Part shown: piece by piece, positions 1 through 5,702 of the stretch | How the letters are laid out: every line of letters starts with the position of its first letter | Numbering within the stretch: the stretch's first letter is position 1 | Source of the DNA: Omnitrophica WOR_2 bacterium RIFCSPHIGHO2_01_FULL_52_10 | GTDB lineage: Bacteria > Omnitrophota > Gorgyraeia > Zapsychrales > Zapsychraceae | Length of the DNA: 6,256 nt | NCBI GenBank assembly: GCA_001805565.1 | Contig: MHGM01000043.1 | Coordinates: 1-6,256 of the forward strand | Reading direction: 5' to 3' | Notes under the pieces: model-generated | Told to the model about the DNA's origin: nothing | The model's input: the letters and a program-made list of their open reading frames with translations, nothing else | The model's database searches: none | Translations under genes and position numbers: made by a program

Positions 1-199
1 CCAGGACCGGGATGACGCGCTCAACGCCGGGGAATACCTCCAGCGGGGTCACCTGCAGGACGTCTTCGGGGCCGATCAGTCCGATGATCGTCCTCTCCAC
101 ACCGCGCGAAAGGTGCGCCTTGACCCCCAGCTTCTCGACCTTCTCTACAATATGACCGATCTGCTCTTCCGTGACGTCGGATTTTAAAATAATGATCAT
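1..199 (-). CDS. aroF: 3-deoxy-7-phosphoheptulonate (DAHP) synthase, N-terminal fragment
   Basis: DAHP synthase condenses phosphoenolpyruvate and erythrose 4-phosphate, the first step of the shikimate pathway, in the cytosol. Only the first 66 codons are in the window; the gene runs off the left edge. The visible part begins MIIILKSDVTEEQI and contains SRGVERTIIGLIG, the small ferredoxin-like domain found at the N-terminus of Thermotoga-type (AroF/KDPS-like) DAHP synthases, where it takes part in feedback control. The catalytic barrel is not visible, so the enzyme call rests on this domain and on the pheA-hisC context. The ATG (199-197) overlaps the hisC TGA (198-196) in an ATGA arrangement, which implies translational coupling to hisC. 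The downstream part, including any fused chorismate mutase, cannot be judged. Confidence 0.85.
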   Translation of the reverse strand, partial: MIIILKSDVTEEQIGHIVEKVEKLGVKAHLSRGVERTIIGLIGPEDVLQVTPLEVFPGVERVIPVL

Positions 200-1320
200 A
201 ATACCGTCCTGCGGGGGAGATTTTGTCCGAAGGACAAAATCTGGGTTAACGCGTTTAAAAACCGCTTGTTTTCCGTTTCGGTGCCGATGGTCACGCGGAT
301 GAACTGTTTTAAGCCCCAAAAGCTCATGTCCCGCACGATGACGCCTTTGCCCAGCAACGCCTTCGCGATCCCGGAGGCGTCCTGGCGCATATCAATTAAA
401 ACAAAATTGGTATAACTTTCAACATATTTCAGGCCCAATTTGCGCGCTCCCCGGTAAAGGACTTCACGCTGGCGCTCAATTTTGCGCGCGATCGTCCGAT
501 AATATGGCTGGTCCGCAAGACACGCCAAAGCCGCGGCCTGCGCCAGGCTGTTGACGTTAAACGGCTCGCGGATACGGTTTAAACAATCCGTGATCTCTTC
601 GCCGGCAACGCCGTAGCCGATCCGCAGCCCCGCCAGGCCGTACATCTTGGAGAACGTGCGCGTGACGATGATATTTTTGTGCTTTTTCAAAAGCCCCAGC
701 GAATCGGCGTAGTCTTTGGGGCGCACGTATTCGTAATAAGCCTCGTCGATAAAGACGATGATGTTCTCGCGCAGGCCGTTTAAGAAATGCTCCAGCTGTT
801 TTTGCGTGAGATATTGGCCCGAAGGATTGTCCGGATTCCCCAAAAAAATGATCCGGGTCTTGCCGGTGACGGCTTTTTGCATCCCGGCCAGGTCGTAGGA
901 AAAATCCTTCAAAGGAATGGCCTTGACGTCGGCGCCGGCGATCCTCGCGGCAATGCCGTAGATCAAAAATGACGGGTCCGCGATGATGACCTCATCGCCG
1001 GGGTTGACGAACACGCGCACCGCCAGAACAATGATCTCATCGGAACCGTTGCCGAAAACAAGTTGTTGGGGGGGGACCTGCCAACGTTTGGCGAGCGCCT
1101 GACGCAGATAGAAGCAGTCGCCGTCGGGATAGCGATTGATGTCCCGGGCCGCGCGTTTAAGGGCCTGCAGCGCCCTGGGTGAGGGGCCGTAAGGGTTCTC
1201 GTTGGAGGCCAGCTTGATGACGCTTTTTAACCCCAGCTCCCTCTTGACTTCGTCGATGGGCTTACCGGGCACATATGGCTGGATATTGAAAATTGTCTTT
1301 TGGGCAAGTGGCCGTATCAC
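196..1320 (-). CDS. hisC: histidinol-phosphate / aromatic aminotransferase
   Basis: A fold-type I PLP aminotransferase of the HisC family, 374 aa, normal for the family. HisC converts histidinol phosphate and 2-oxoglutarate to imidazole-acetol phosphate and glutamate, or the reverse; several members also transaminate phenylpyruvate and 4-hydroxyphenylpyruvate. Visible motifs: KLASNENPYGPSP (36-48), FGNGSDEI (89-96), NPDNPSG (162-168), IDEAYYEY (191-198) with the cofactor Asp192 and Tyr195, TFSKMYGLAGLRIGY (222-236) with the Schiff-base Lys225, and FIRVTIGT near 340 with the carboxylate-binding Arg342. The start is GTG at 1320, chosen because AGGA lies 9 bases upstream and the family N-terminus fits; an upstream extension would run into pheA. 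Placement between pheA and aroF favours a role in phenylalanine/tyrosine synthesis, possibly as well as histidine. The last 12 residues are mostly encoded by a perfect palindrome and look like an added tail. Confidence 0.93.
   Translation of the reverse strand: MIRPLAQKTIFNIQPYVPGKPIDEVKRELGLKSVIKLASNENPYGPSPRALQALKRAARDINRYPDGDCFYLRQALAKRWQVPPQQLVFGNGSDEIIVLAVRVFVNPGDEVIIADPSFLIYGIAARIAGADVKAIPLKDFSYDLAGMQKAVTGKTRIIFLGNPDNPSGQYLTQKQLEHFLNGLRENIIVFIDEAYYEYVRPKDYADSLGLLKKHKNIIVTRTFSKMYGLAGLRIGYGVAGEEITDCLNRIREPFNVNSLAQAAALACLADQPYYRTIARKIERQREVLYRGARKLGLKYVESYTNFVLIDMRQDASGIAKALLGKGVIVRDMSFWGLKQFIRVTIGTETENKRFLNALTQILSFGQNLPRRTVL
218..242. repeat. perfect 11-bp stem palindrome in the hisC 3' end
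   Basis: Arms AGATTTTGTCC (218-228) and GGACAAAATCT (232-242) are perfect reverse complements with a 3-base loop. The element is in frame inside the last codons of hisC and encodes roughly residues 361-368. No T-tract follows on the coding strand and aroF starts 19 bases downstream, so it is not an obvious terminator. It resembles a small inserted palindrome; it could also modulate hisC/aroF coupling. Confidence 0.7.
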
Positions 1321-1329
1321 GAAACATTT

Positions 1330-1333
1330 TCCT
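1330..1333 (-). promoter_or_regulatory. Shine-Dalgarno for hisC
   Basis: AGGA on the coding strand, 9 bases before the GTG at 1320, in the 23-base gap after the pheA stop. It decides the GTG start over longer in-frame possibilities and over an out-of-frame ATG at about 1328. Confidence 0.65.
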
Positions 1334-1343
1334 AAAATTTTTC

Positions 1344-2414
1344 TTACTCGATGACCGGGTACGAACCGACCACCTTCAAATATTTGCACATTCCCTCGAG
1401 CCGGGAAAGCGCCTTTTGCACATTCTTGTCGAAGCGGTGCCCTTCAAAATCCACGAAAAAATAATAATCCCACGCCTTTTTTTTGGCCGGGCGCGACTCG
1501 ATTTTCGTCAAGTTGATCTTGTTCCGGACAAAGGGTGTCAGCATCGCGTGCAAGGCTCCCACTTTGTCCTTGATGGAAAATAGAATCGTCGTGCGGTCCC
1601 GTCCCGTCGGCGGAACATCGTGCGTGGCCAGAACCAGAAACCGCGTTTGATTATGAGCGATGTCCTGGATATTGCTTTTAACGACGGGCAGCCCGTAAAT
1701 CTTCGCCGCCAGGCTCGAGGCGATGGCCGCGGCGCCTTTTTCCCTGCCGGCGCGCCGGGCGGCCTCGGTCGTCGAGGCGACCCAGATCTGCCCGGCATGG
1801 GGCAGGTTATCAAGCAGCCAGTGCCGGCACTGTCCGAACACCTGCGGGTTGGAATAAATATGTTTGATCTCTTTGAGCTTCGCCGTGCGCGAGAGCAGAT
1901 TATGCGAGATCTTGACCAAAATTTGGGCGCAGGCCTTCAATTCCGAATCGACGAGAAGATCAAAGGTGTGCGTGACTGCGCCTTCGATGGAATTCTCGAT
2001 AGGGACAACGCCATAATCGCAATCACCGTGCTCAACCCTTTGGAAGACATCCTGGATGCTTTCACAGGAAACATACGCGACGCGCGAACCAAATTTTTTA
2101 TTCGCCGCCAGGTGCGTGAAGGATCCTTCCGTGCCCAGATAGGCAATACGCAAGGATTTCTCCAGAGCCAGCGAGCTTGACATGATCTCCCGGTAAATCG
2201 CCTCGAAATCCTCGTAGGACATCGGTCCGCGGTTAAGCGCCTTGATATGCTTCAAGACTTCCTTTTCCCGGTTAGGCGAATAAATGCCTTTACCGTTCTT
2301 AATCTTTTCCTTGCCAATGGCGAGGCTAAGATGGGCCCGCTGATTAAGCAACCGGACGAGTCCGCGGTCCAGGGCATCAATTTGCTTGCGTAAACTGTTA
2401 AGCGTTGTTTTCAT
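1344..2414 (-). CDS. pheA: bifunctional chorismate mutase / prephenate dehydratase (P-protein)
   Basis: Converts chorismate to prephenate and then to phenylpyruvate, the committed steps to phenylalanine. It is 356 aa, usual for a P-protein. Domain order: AroQ-type chorismate mutase (about 1-87), with residues matching the E. coli catalytic set by position: Arg9 in LRKQIDALD, Arg26, Lys37 and Glu50, while Glu85 stands where E. coli has Gln88. Prephenate dehydratase (about 88-262) follows, with AYLGTEGSFTHLAA, GVVPIENSIEGAV and NQTRF (255-259, catalytic Thr257). Last is an ACT domain (about 275-350) with GALH (286-289) and ESRP (306-309), the phenylalanine-binding motifs, so feedback inhibition by phenylalanine is expected. 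The ATG at 2414 is chosen because AGGA lies 7 bases upstream and the homologous region begins here. An in-frame extension further upstream would be an Arg/Pro-rich shadow of the scpB tail. The first 17 bases overlap the scpB end, suggesting coupled translation. Confidence 0.96.
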   Translation of the reverse strand: MKTTLNSLRKQIDALDRGLVRLLNQRAHLSLAIGKEKIKNGKGIYSPNREKEVLKHIKALNRGPMSYEDFEAIYREIMSSSLALEKSLRIAYLGTEGSFTHLAANKKFGSRVAYVSCESIQDVFQRVEHGDCDYGVVPIENSIEGAVTHTFDLLVDSELKACAQILVKISHNLLSRTAKLKEIKHIYSNPQVFGQCRHWLLDNLPHAGQIWVASTTEAARRAGREKGAAAIASSLAAKIYGLPVVKSNIQDIAHNQTRFLVLATHDVPPTGRDRTTILFSIKDKVGALHAMLTPFVRNKINLTKIESRPAKKKAWDYYFFVDFEGHRFDKNVQKALSRLEGMCKYLKVVGSYPVIE

Positions 2415-3123
2415 CAAGTTGTCCTGGTGTTTGTGCGGTGAGCGCGTCGGCGGATACTTGCGCTTGCGCAACGGCCTCGGCTTGCCCTTCTTCCTGGGGC
2501 GCGGTCTGTTCTTCGGCGGTCGGCGCCACCGGGGTTTGGCCGTCGTCATTGTCCTCCTGCGCCGGCGCCGTTAAATTCGGGAACTCTGCCAGGGCAGGAA
2601 GGTCTTCTAATGATTTCAAACCGAAATATTCCAGAAATTGCCGGGTCGTGCCGTAAAGAAACGGCCGGCCGGGGACGTCTTTACGCCCGACGGGCTTGAC
2701 CAATTCCTTGGTCAAAAGATGGGCAATAACACCGTCAGAATTAACACCACGGATTAATTCTACATCGGTGCGCGTGACCGGCTGCTTATACGCGATGATG
2801 GCCAGCGTTTCCAAAGCCGGCTTGGATAGCTTTTCTTTATGTTTGGTTTTATAAAAATCACGGATATAGCGGACATAACCGGGATTGCTCAACATCTGGT
2901 AGCCGCCGGCGATCTCCACGATCTTCATGCCGCTTTGCCGTTGTTCGTATTCCGTGCTTAAACTCTGGATGGCTCCTTTGATCTCGGCGGCGTTTAAAGT
3001 TTCCAGCACCTGCTTGATCTGCTCCAGCGTCACTGGTTTTTCGTTGACGAACAACAACGCCTCGATGACACCTTTGATATGTCGGTCCTGCTCATTACTT
3101 TCTTGCGGGAGCTGTTCTGTCAT
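2398..3123 (-). CDS. scpB: segregation and condensation protein B
   Basis: ScpB is a kleisin-associated dimer that, with ScpA and SMC, forms the bacterial condensin that organises and helps segregate the chromosome. The protein has 241 aa. Two winged-helix domains are visible: about 14-92 (GVIEALLFVNEKPVTLEQI start) and about 98-170, containing LSKPALETLAIIAYKQPVT, IRGVNSDGVIAHLL and GRPFLYGTT, which are diagnostic for the family. Residues about 187-241 are an Ala/Gln/Glu/Thr/Pro-rich acidic tail of low complexity, beyond the usual ScpB core and probably disordered. The ATG at 3123 has a GGA-rich stretch upstream, and the ruvA stop is 25 bases before it. The gene end overlaps pheA by 17 bases. 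The usual partner gene scpA is not next to it, so it must be elsewhere or absent. Confidence 0.95.
   Translation of the reverse strand: MTEQLPQESNEQDRHIKGVIEALLFVNEKPVTLEQIKQVLETLNAAEIKGAIQSLSTEYEQRQSGMKIVEIAGGYQMLSNPGYVRYIRDFYKTKHKEKLSKPALETLAIIAYKQPVTRTDVELIRGVNSDGVIAHLLTKELVKPVGRKDVPGRPFLYGTTRQFLEYFGLKSLEDLPALAEFPNLTAPAQEDNDDGQTPVAPTAEEQTAPQEEGQAEAVAQAQVSADALTAQTPGQLDENNA
2422..2425 (-). promoter_or_regulatory. Shine-Dalgarno for pheA, inside scpB
   Basis: AGGA on the coding strand, 7 bases before the pheA ATG at 2414 and inside the last codons of scpB. It settles the pheA start against a longer in-frame reading upstream. Confidence 0.65.
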
Positions 3124-3148
3124 ATTCTTTTCCGTTTCGTATGGCCCG

Positions 3149-3781
3149 TCAGTGGGGACGGATTTTTTGGTTGTAAATTTCGTTCAGTAATTCTTCCGCC
3201 GTTTTGATCGTCTTGGAACGCTCGAGGGTTTTTTGGATCATCTCCTTGGCTTCATGGCGTTTGTACTGAAGCTGCAGCAGAACATCCAATGCCTCCTCCT
3301 GCCAATCCGCGGGTTCCCTGACTTTCGACAGCCGCCCTTCCTTGTCCTGGATCAGGCCGAACTTGCCCATTTTTCCCTGGAGTTTGGCAACGATCTCTTT
3401 GGCCCGCTGGATACCGATACCGGGAAGCGTTTTTAAATAATCGACGTCGCCTTCGTGGATGGCGCGCGTGATCTCCGGGATAGGTTTATCCAGCGCCCGC
3501 ACCGCCGCGCGCGGCCCGATGCCGGAGACCTTGATGAACTGCAGAAAGAAATCTTTTTCAATCTCGTTGATAAAGCCGATCAACATCGGGATCCCCGCCG
3601 ACGGGCCTATCTGGAAGTAATGATAGATGACCAGGTGGATATCTCCCTGGGCGTCCTTCGTTTCGTCGATGCGTTCCAGGACGAAGGCCGGCACGACGAT
3701 CTCGTAAAAAACCCCGTGGACATTGACAATGAGCGAATGGTCCTGCTTTTGAACCAGTTTTCCCGAAATGCGCGCGATCAT
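3149..3781 (-). CDS. ruvA: Holliday junction branch migration protein RuvA
   Basis: RuvA binds four-way DNA junctions as a tetramer and loads the RuvB motor for branch migration in recombinational repair. The protein is 210 aa, near the family norm. Domain I (about 1-65) is the OB fold beginning MIARISGKL. Domain II carries two helix-hairpin-helix motifs, VSGIGP (85-90) and LPGIG (119-123). Domain III (about 160-203, WQEEALDVLLQL) is the RuvB-binding helical domain. The loop that in E. coli RuvA carries the acidic pin (RED) here reads QIGPSAGIP and appears acid-free and about three residues longer. The ATG at 3781 is chosen because the family N-terminus starts here; a TTG at 3850 would add 23 residues encoded by palindromic sequence. 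The Shine-Dalgarno is separated from the ATG by a hairpin. ruvB is not adjacent. Confidence 0.95.
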   Translation of the reverse strand: MIARISGKLVQKQDHSLIVNVHGVFYEIVVPAFVLERIDETKDAQGDIHLVIYHYFQIGPSAGIPMLIGFINEIEKDFFLQFIKVSGIGPRAAVRALDKPIPEITRAIHEGDVDYLKTLPGIGIQRAKEIVAKLQGKMGKFGLIQDKEGRLSKVREPADWQEEALDVLLQLQYKRHEAKEMIQKTLERSKTIKTAEELLNEIYNQKIRPH

Positions 3782-3812
3782 GTAGCCCCACGGGCAAGCC
3801 CGTGGCTCCTTT
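3782..3812 (-). promoter_or_regulatory. ruvA translation initiation region with hairpin between SD and ATG
   Basis: The coding strand has AAAGGAG (3812-3806), then CCACGGGC (3805-3798), two loop bases, GCCCGTGG (3795-3788), then six bases and the ATG. Linear SD-to-ATG spacing is 24 nt, too long for normal use. With the 8-bp hairpin folded the effective spacing is 6 nt. I infer that the hairpin brings SD and start codon into register. The arms also look like a widespread REP-like palindrome, so it may be an insertion. Confidence 0.6.
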
Positions 3813-3830
3813 CCCAAATTTACCCCCTGC

Positions 3831-3849
3831 TGATTTACTTCGTAAATCA
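3831..3849. repeat. 8-bp stem palindrome upstream of ruvA
   Basis: TGATTTAC (3831-3838) and GTAAATCA (3842-3849) form a perfect stem with a 3-base TTC loop. Its layout matches the hisC-end palindrome: an A/T-containing stem with a 3-base loop. It has no T-tract and no gene, and is probably an interspersed element. Confidence 0.55.
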
Positions 3850-3867
3850 AAGCGCTGGCCGAGTAGG

Positions 3868-3881
3868 CTCCCTGCAGGGAG
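3868..3881. repeat. 14-bp perfect palindrome in the ruvC-ruvA gap
   Basis: CTCCCTGCAGGGAG is its own reverse complement. It has no spacer, so it could be a protein-binding dyad or another small repeat element. No promoter consensus is recognisable beside it. Confidence 0.45.
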
Positions 3882-3925
3882 GGGTTATCCTCCTCCGCCG
3901 ACCTCTGGCGAAATCCGACGTAGCG

Positions 3926-3973
3926 CCACGGATTTTTGCTTCACATTCATCCACAAGAGGCAAAAAGCCGTGG
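3926..3973. repeat. 14-bp stem-loop just after the ruvC stop
   Basis: CCACGGATTTTTGC (3926-3939) pairs with GCAAAAAGCCGTGG (3960-3973) with a single mismatch (3932/3967), enclosing a 20-base loop. On the coding strand it begins 2 bases after the ruvC TGA. The T-run lies inside the stem rather than after it, so this is not a classical intrinsic terminator. It could partly attenuate readthrough into ruvA or protect the ruvC mRNA end. Confidence 0.6.
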
Positions 3974-3975
3974 TA

Positions 3976-4476
3976 TCATGCGGAGTCGGATAATAATGAG
4001 GTTCGGCAGTGCAAATGAATATATCCTAACGCCAGCGCGAGCGCGTCGCTCGCGTCTAAAGTCAATTTGGCCTCATCCAGGCCCAGGGCGTGGGCCACGA
4101 CCCGGCGGACCTGCATTTTCGAGGCGTTGCCGTCTCCGCTTAAGGCCTGGCGGATGCGTTTGACGCTGTGTTCGGCCAGCCCCAGGTCTTTTTGCGCGCA
4201 TAACAGACAAATGACCCCGCGTACGTGGCCCAGAATGCTCGCCGTCGTCGGATGGTTGTAATGCGCGTATAATTTTTCAAGGACCAAAACATCGGGCTTG
4301 TATTGCTCGATCAACTCGCCCAGCAAACTGTAAATCGTCTTGATACGGTTCTGGATAAAATCTTTTTGCTTCGGCTCGATCGTTCCCGTTTCCAGCAAAC
4401 TGACCCGGCGGTGCTGATATTCTACCACGCCGTAACCGGTCGCCTTCAACCCTGGATCAATACCGATGATCTTCAT
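3976..4476 (-). CDS. ruvC: crossover junction endodeoxyribonuclease RuvC
   Basis: RuvC is a dimeric, Mg-dependent nuclease that cuts Holliday junctions symmetrically after RuvAB-driven migration. It has 166 aa, typical for the family, with an RNase H-like fold. The four catalytic acids are visible: Asp7 in IGIDPGLKATGYG, Glu67 in VLEKLY, and Asp141 and Asp144 in LDASDALALALG. The segments HPTTASILGHVRG and ALSGDGNASKMQV are also family-typical. The ATG at 4476 lies 2 bases after the yebC stop, with no strong Shine-Dalgarno, so translation probably depends on ribosomes finishing yebC. The yebC-ruvC-ruvA order is common in bacteria. The short C-terminal tail after residue 152 is variable in the family. 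Confidence 0.97.
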   Translation of the reverse strand: MKIIGIDPGLKATGYGVVEYQHRRVSLLETGTIEPKQKDFIQNRIKTIYSLLGELIEQYKPDVLVLEKLYAHYNHPTTASILGHVRGVICLLCAQKDLGLAEHSVKRIRQALSGDGNASKMQVRRVVAHALGLDEAKLTLDASDALALALGYIHLHCRTSLLSDSA

Positions 4477-4478
4477 TT

Positions 4479-5228
4479 TTATTGGGCGATCTTGTCCATT
4501 TCTTCGTCAGGGATATCGAAGTTCGCGTAGACATTCTGGACGTCTTCCTGCTCTTCCAGGGCCTCCATGAGCGACAACAACGACCTGGCCTCCTCGCCGA
4601 CAACACGCACATACGTGCTAGGCAGCTTGGTCATCTCAGCGGCAGCGATCGGGATGCCCTTGGCCGTGATGGCGTCCTTGACCTTCTGAAAGCTGGGGAT
4701 ATCGCAGGTAATGTCGTAGCTCTGCCCTGCGGAGTTGATGTCTTCAGCCCCCGCGTCAAGAGCGATCTCCATCAATGTTTCTTCGTTGGCCTTGCCCTTC
4801 TCGATGGACAGGAATCCTTTTTTAGTGAACAAATACGACGTCGCGCCCGGGCCGGCCAGGCTGCCGCTTTTCTTGGAAAGGATATTGCGTATCTCCGCGG
4901 TCGTGCGGTTCTTATTGTCCGTCAATCCCTCGATCAACATCGCGACACCCCCGGGGCCATAGGCGTCGAAGGTCACGTTCTCATAAACGACGCCAGGAAG
5001 CTCGCCGGTCCCCTTCTTGACGGCATTTTCAATGTTCACCAAAGGCATGTTAATGCCTTTAGCGCGTTCGATGGCCGCTCTTAAACGCGCGTTGGAGTCA
5101 AGACTGCCGCCGCCGTCTTTGGCCGCCGCCGTGATCTCACGGATCATCTTGGTGAACGCCGCGCCGCGCTTGGCGTCTTCCGCGCCTTTTTTATGTTTGA
5201 TCTTTGCCCATTTTGAATGACCTGACAT
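4479..5228 (-). CDS. yebC: YebC/PmpR/TACO1 family protein
   Basis: A 249-aa protein of the YebC family. It was long annotated as a DNA-binding transcriptional regulator; bacterial and mitochondrial (TACO1) members have also been linked to translation, helping ribosomes through difficult stretches such as polyproline. Family signatures: MSGHSKWAKIKHKKGAEDAK at the start, RGAAFTKMIREI, AIERAKGINMPLVNIENAV, YGPGGVAMLIEGLTDNKNRT and GSLAGPGATSYLF. Length and three-domain layout are normal. The start is supported by GGAGGA (5243-5238), 9 bases before the ATG. It lies 43 bases downstream of the RNase P RNA 3' end and 2 bases upstream of ruvC. An adjacent ruvC is the usual neighbourhood for this gene. 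Confidence 0.96.
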   Translation of the reverse strand: MSGHSKWAKIKHKKGAEDAKRGAAFTKMIREITAAAKDGGGSLDSNARLRAAIERAKGINMPLVNIENAVKKGTGELPGVVYENVTFDAYGPGGVAMLIEGLTDNKNRTTAEIRNILSKKSGSLAGPGATSYLFTKKGFLSIEKGKANEETLMEIALDAGAEDINSAGQSYDITCDIPSFQKVKDAITAKGIPIAAAEMTKLPSTYVRVVGEEARSLLSLMEALEEQEDVQNVYANFDIPDEEMDKIAQ

Positions 5229-5237
5229 GACTTGATT

Positions 5238-5243
5238 CCTCCG
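5238..5243 (-). promoter_or_regulatory. Shine-Dalgarno for yebC
   Basis: GGAGGA on the coding strand, 9 bases before the ATG at 5228, in the short spacer after rnpB. It is the strongest ribosome-binding site in the window. Confidence 0.75.
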
Positions 5244-5440
5244 TCTTCTACCACTGATTTAATCGAAATGAAAAGCAGGCCAATAAGCCGAGTTTTGTCC
5301 CTCTAAAAAGAGGTGACGGTTATTCAACTAACTCCAGGGATTACTCCCCCCTCCACCGCATTAGGTTTAGGGTCTCGCCTTTCGGCTCGATGGACTCTTG
5401 CGGCCTACCCGGGAATGTTGACGGAGCGGATCACCCCGTT

Positions 5441-5583
5441 ACCTTAAAATCCTAAATCCGAATATCGAAATCCGAAACAATATCTAAATCGCAATGTTCA
5501 AATTCCGAAACCGACCGTTTAGAACATTTATCATTCAGGATTTTATTTATTGTTTCGGATTTCGTGCTTCGAATTTTACAGGT
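5441..5583. repeat. 143-nt A/T-rich hairpin insert in the rnpB P16/P17 region
   Basis: An imperfect inverted repeat between P15 5' and the L15 site. Nested pairings on the RNA strand: ACCT with AGGT (5583-5580/5444-5441), TAAAAT with ATTTTA (5578-5573/5450-5445), a perfect 17-bp stem of CGAAATCCGAAACAATA (5564-5548) with its complement (5482-5466), AATGTTC with GAACATT (5528-5522/5499-5493), and an AAAC/GTTT tip. CGAA recurs every 7 bases in one arm (5571, 5564, 5557) and TTCG every 7 bases in the other (C at 5474, 5467, 5460). The base composition contrasts with the GC-rich RNA core. Confidence 0.85.
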
Positions 5584-5640
5584 ATCTTCCCCTATTCGGC
5601 CTTGCTCCATGCAGAGATTGCTCGTTTCACTCTTTTAAGT

Positions 5641-5702
5641 CGTCAGCTTTCAGTCATCAGCTATCAGTAAAACACCTGAAGGCTGACGACTGAAGACTGA
5701 TG
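5641..5702. repeat. 62-nt heptad-repeat hairpin insert in the rnpB P12 region
   Basis: The plus strand has TCAG starting at 5643, 5650, 5657 and 5664, and CTGA starting at 5676, 5683, 5690 and 5697: four copies each at an exact 7-base period, in inverted orientation. The arms pair as RNA over 19 positions (5700-5682 with 5643-5661) with a single C-A mismatch, plus an inner TCAG/CTGA step. The outer CTTTT/AAAAG pairing (5711-5707/5636-5632) continues the P12 stem, so the element sits at the P12 tip. Confidence 0.85.

Noticed and set aside
2415..2549. Arg/Pro-rich N-terminal extension of PheA
   Set aside because: It is an out-of-frame reading of the scpB tail; the Shine-Dalgarno at 2422-2425 and homology support the start at 2414.
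3782..3850. Longer RuvA start at TTG 3850
   Set aside because: It would add 23 residues encoded by palindromes with no family support; the canonical MIARISGKL start is at 3781.
4036..4054. Perfect 8-bp stem CGCGAGCG / CGCTCGCG
   Set aside because: It lies in the codons of the RuvC active-site motif LDASDALALAL; the symmetry follows from conserved residues and GC-rich codons rather than an inserted element.
5041..5060. 8-bp inverted repeat AAAGGCAT / ATGCCTTT
   Set aside because: It encodes the conserved YebC segment AKGINMP; coincidental.
5302..5315. CCTCT / AGAGG hairpin with T-run near the rnpB 3' end, as a terminator
   Set aside because: It lies upstream of the conserved P4 3' strand, so it is an internal stem of the RNase P RNA.
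5441..5702. CRISPR-like array
   Set aside because: The repeated units are 7 bases and arranged as inverted hairpin arms; there are no spacers of 30 bases or cas genes.
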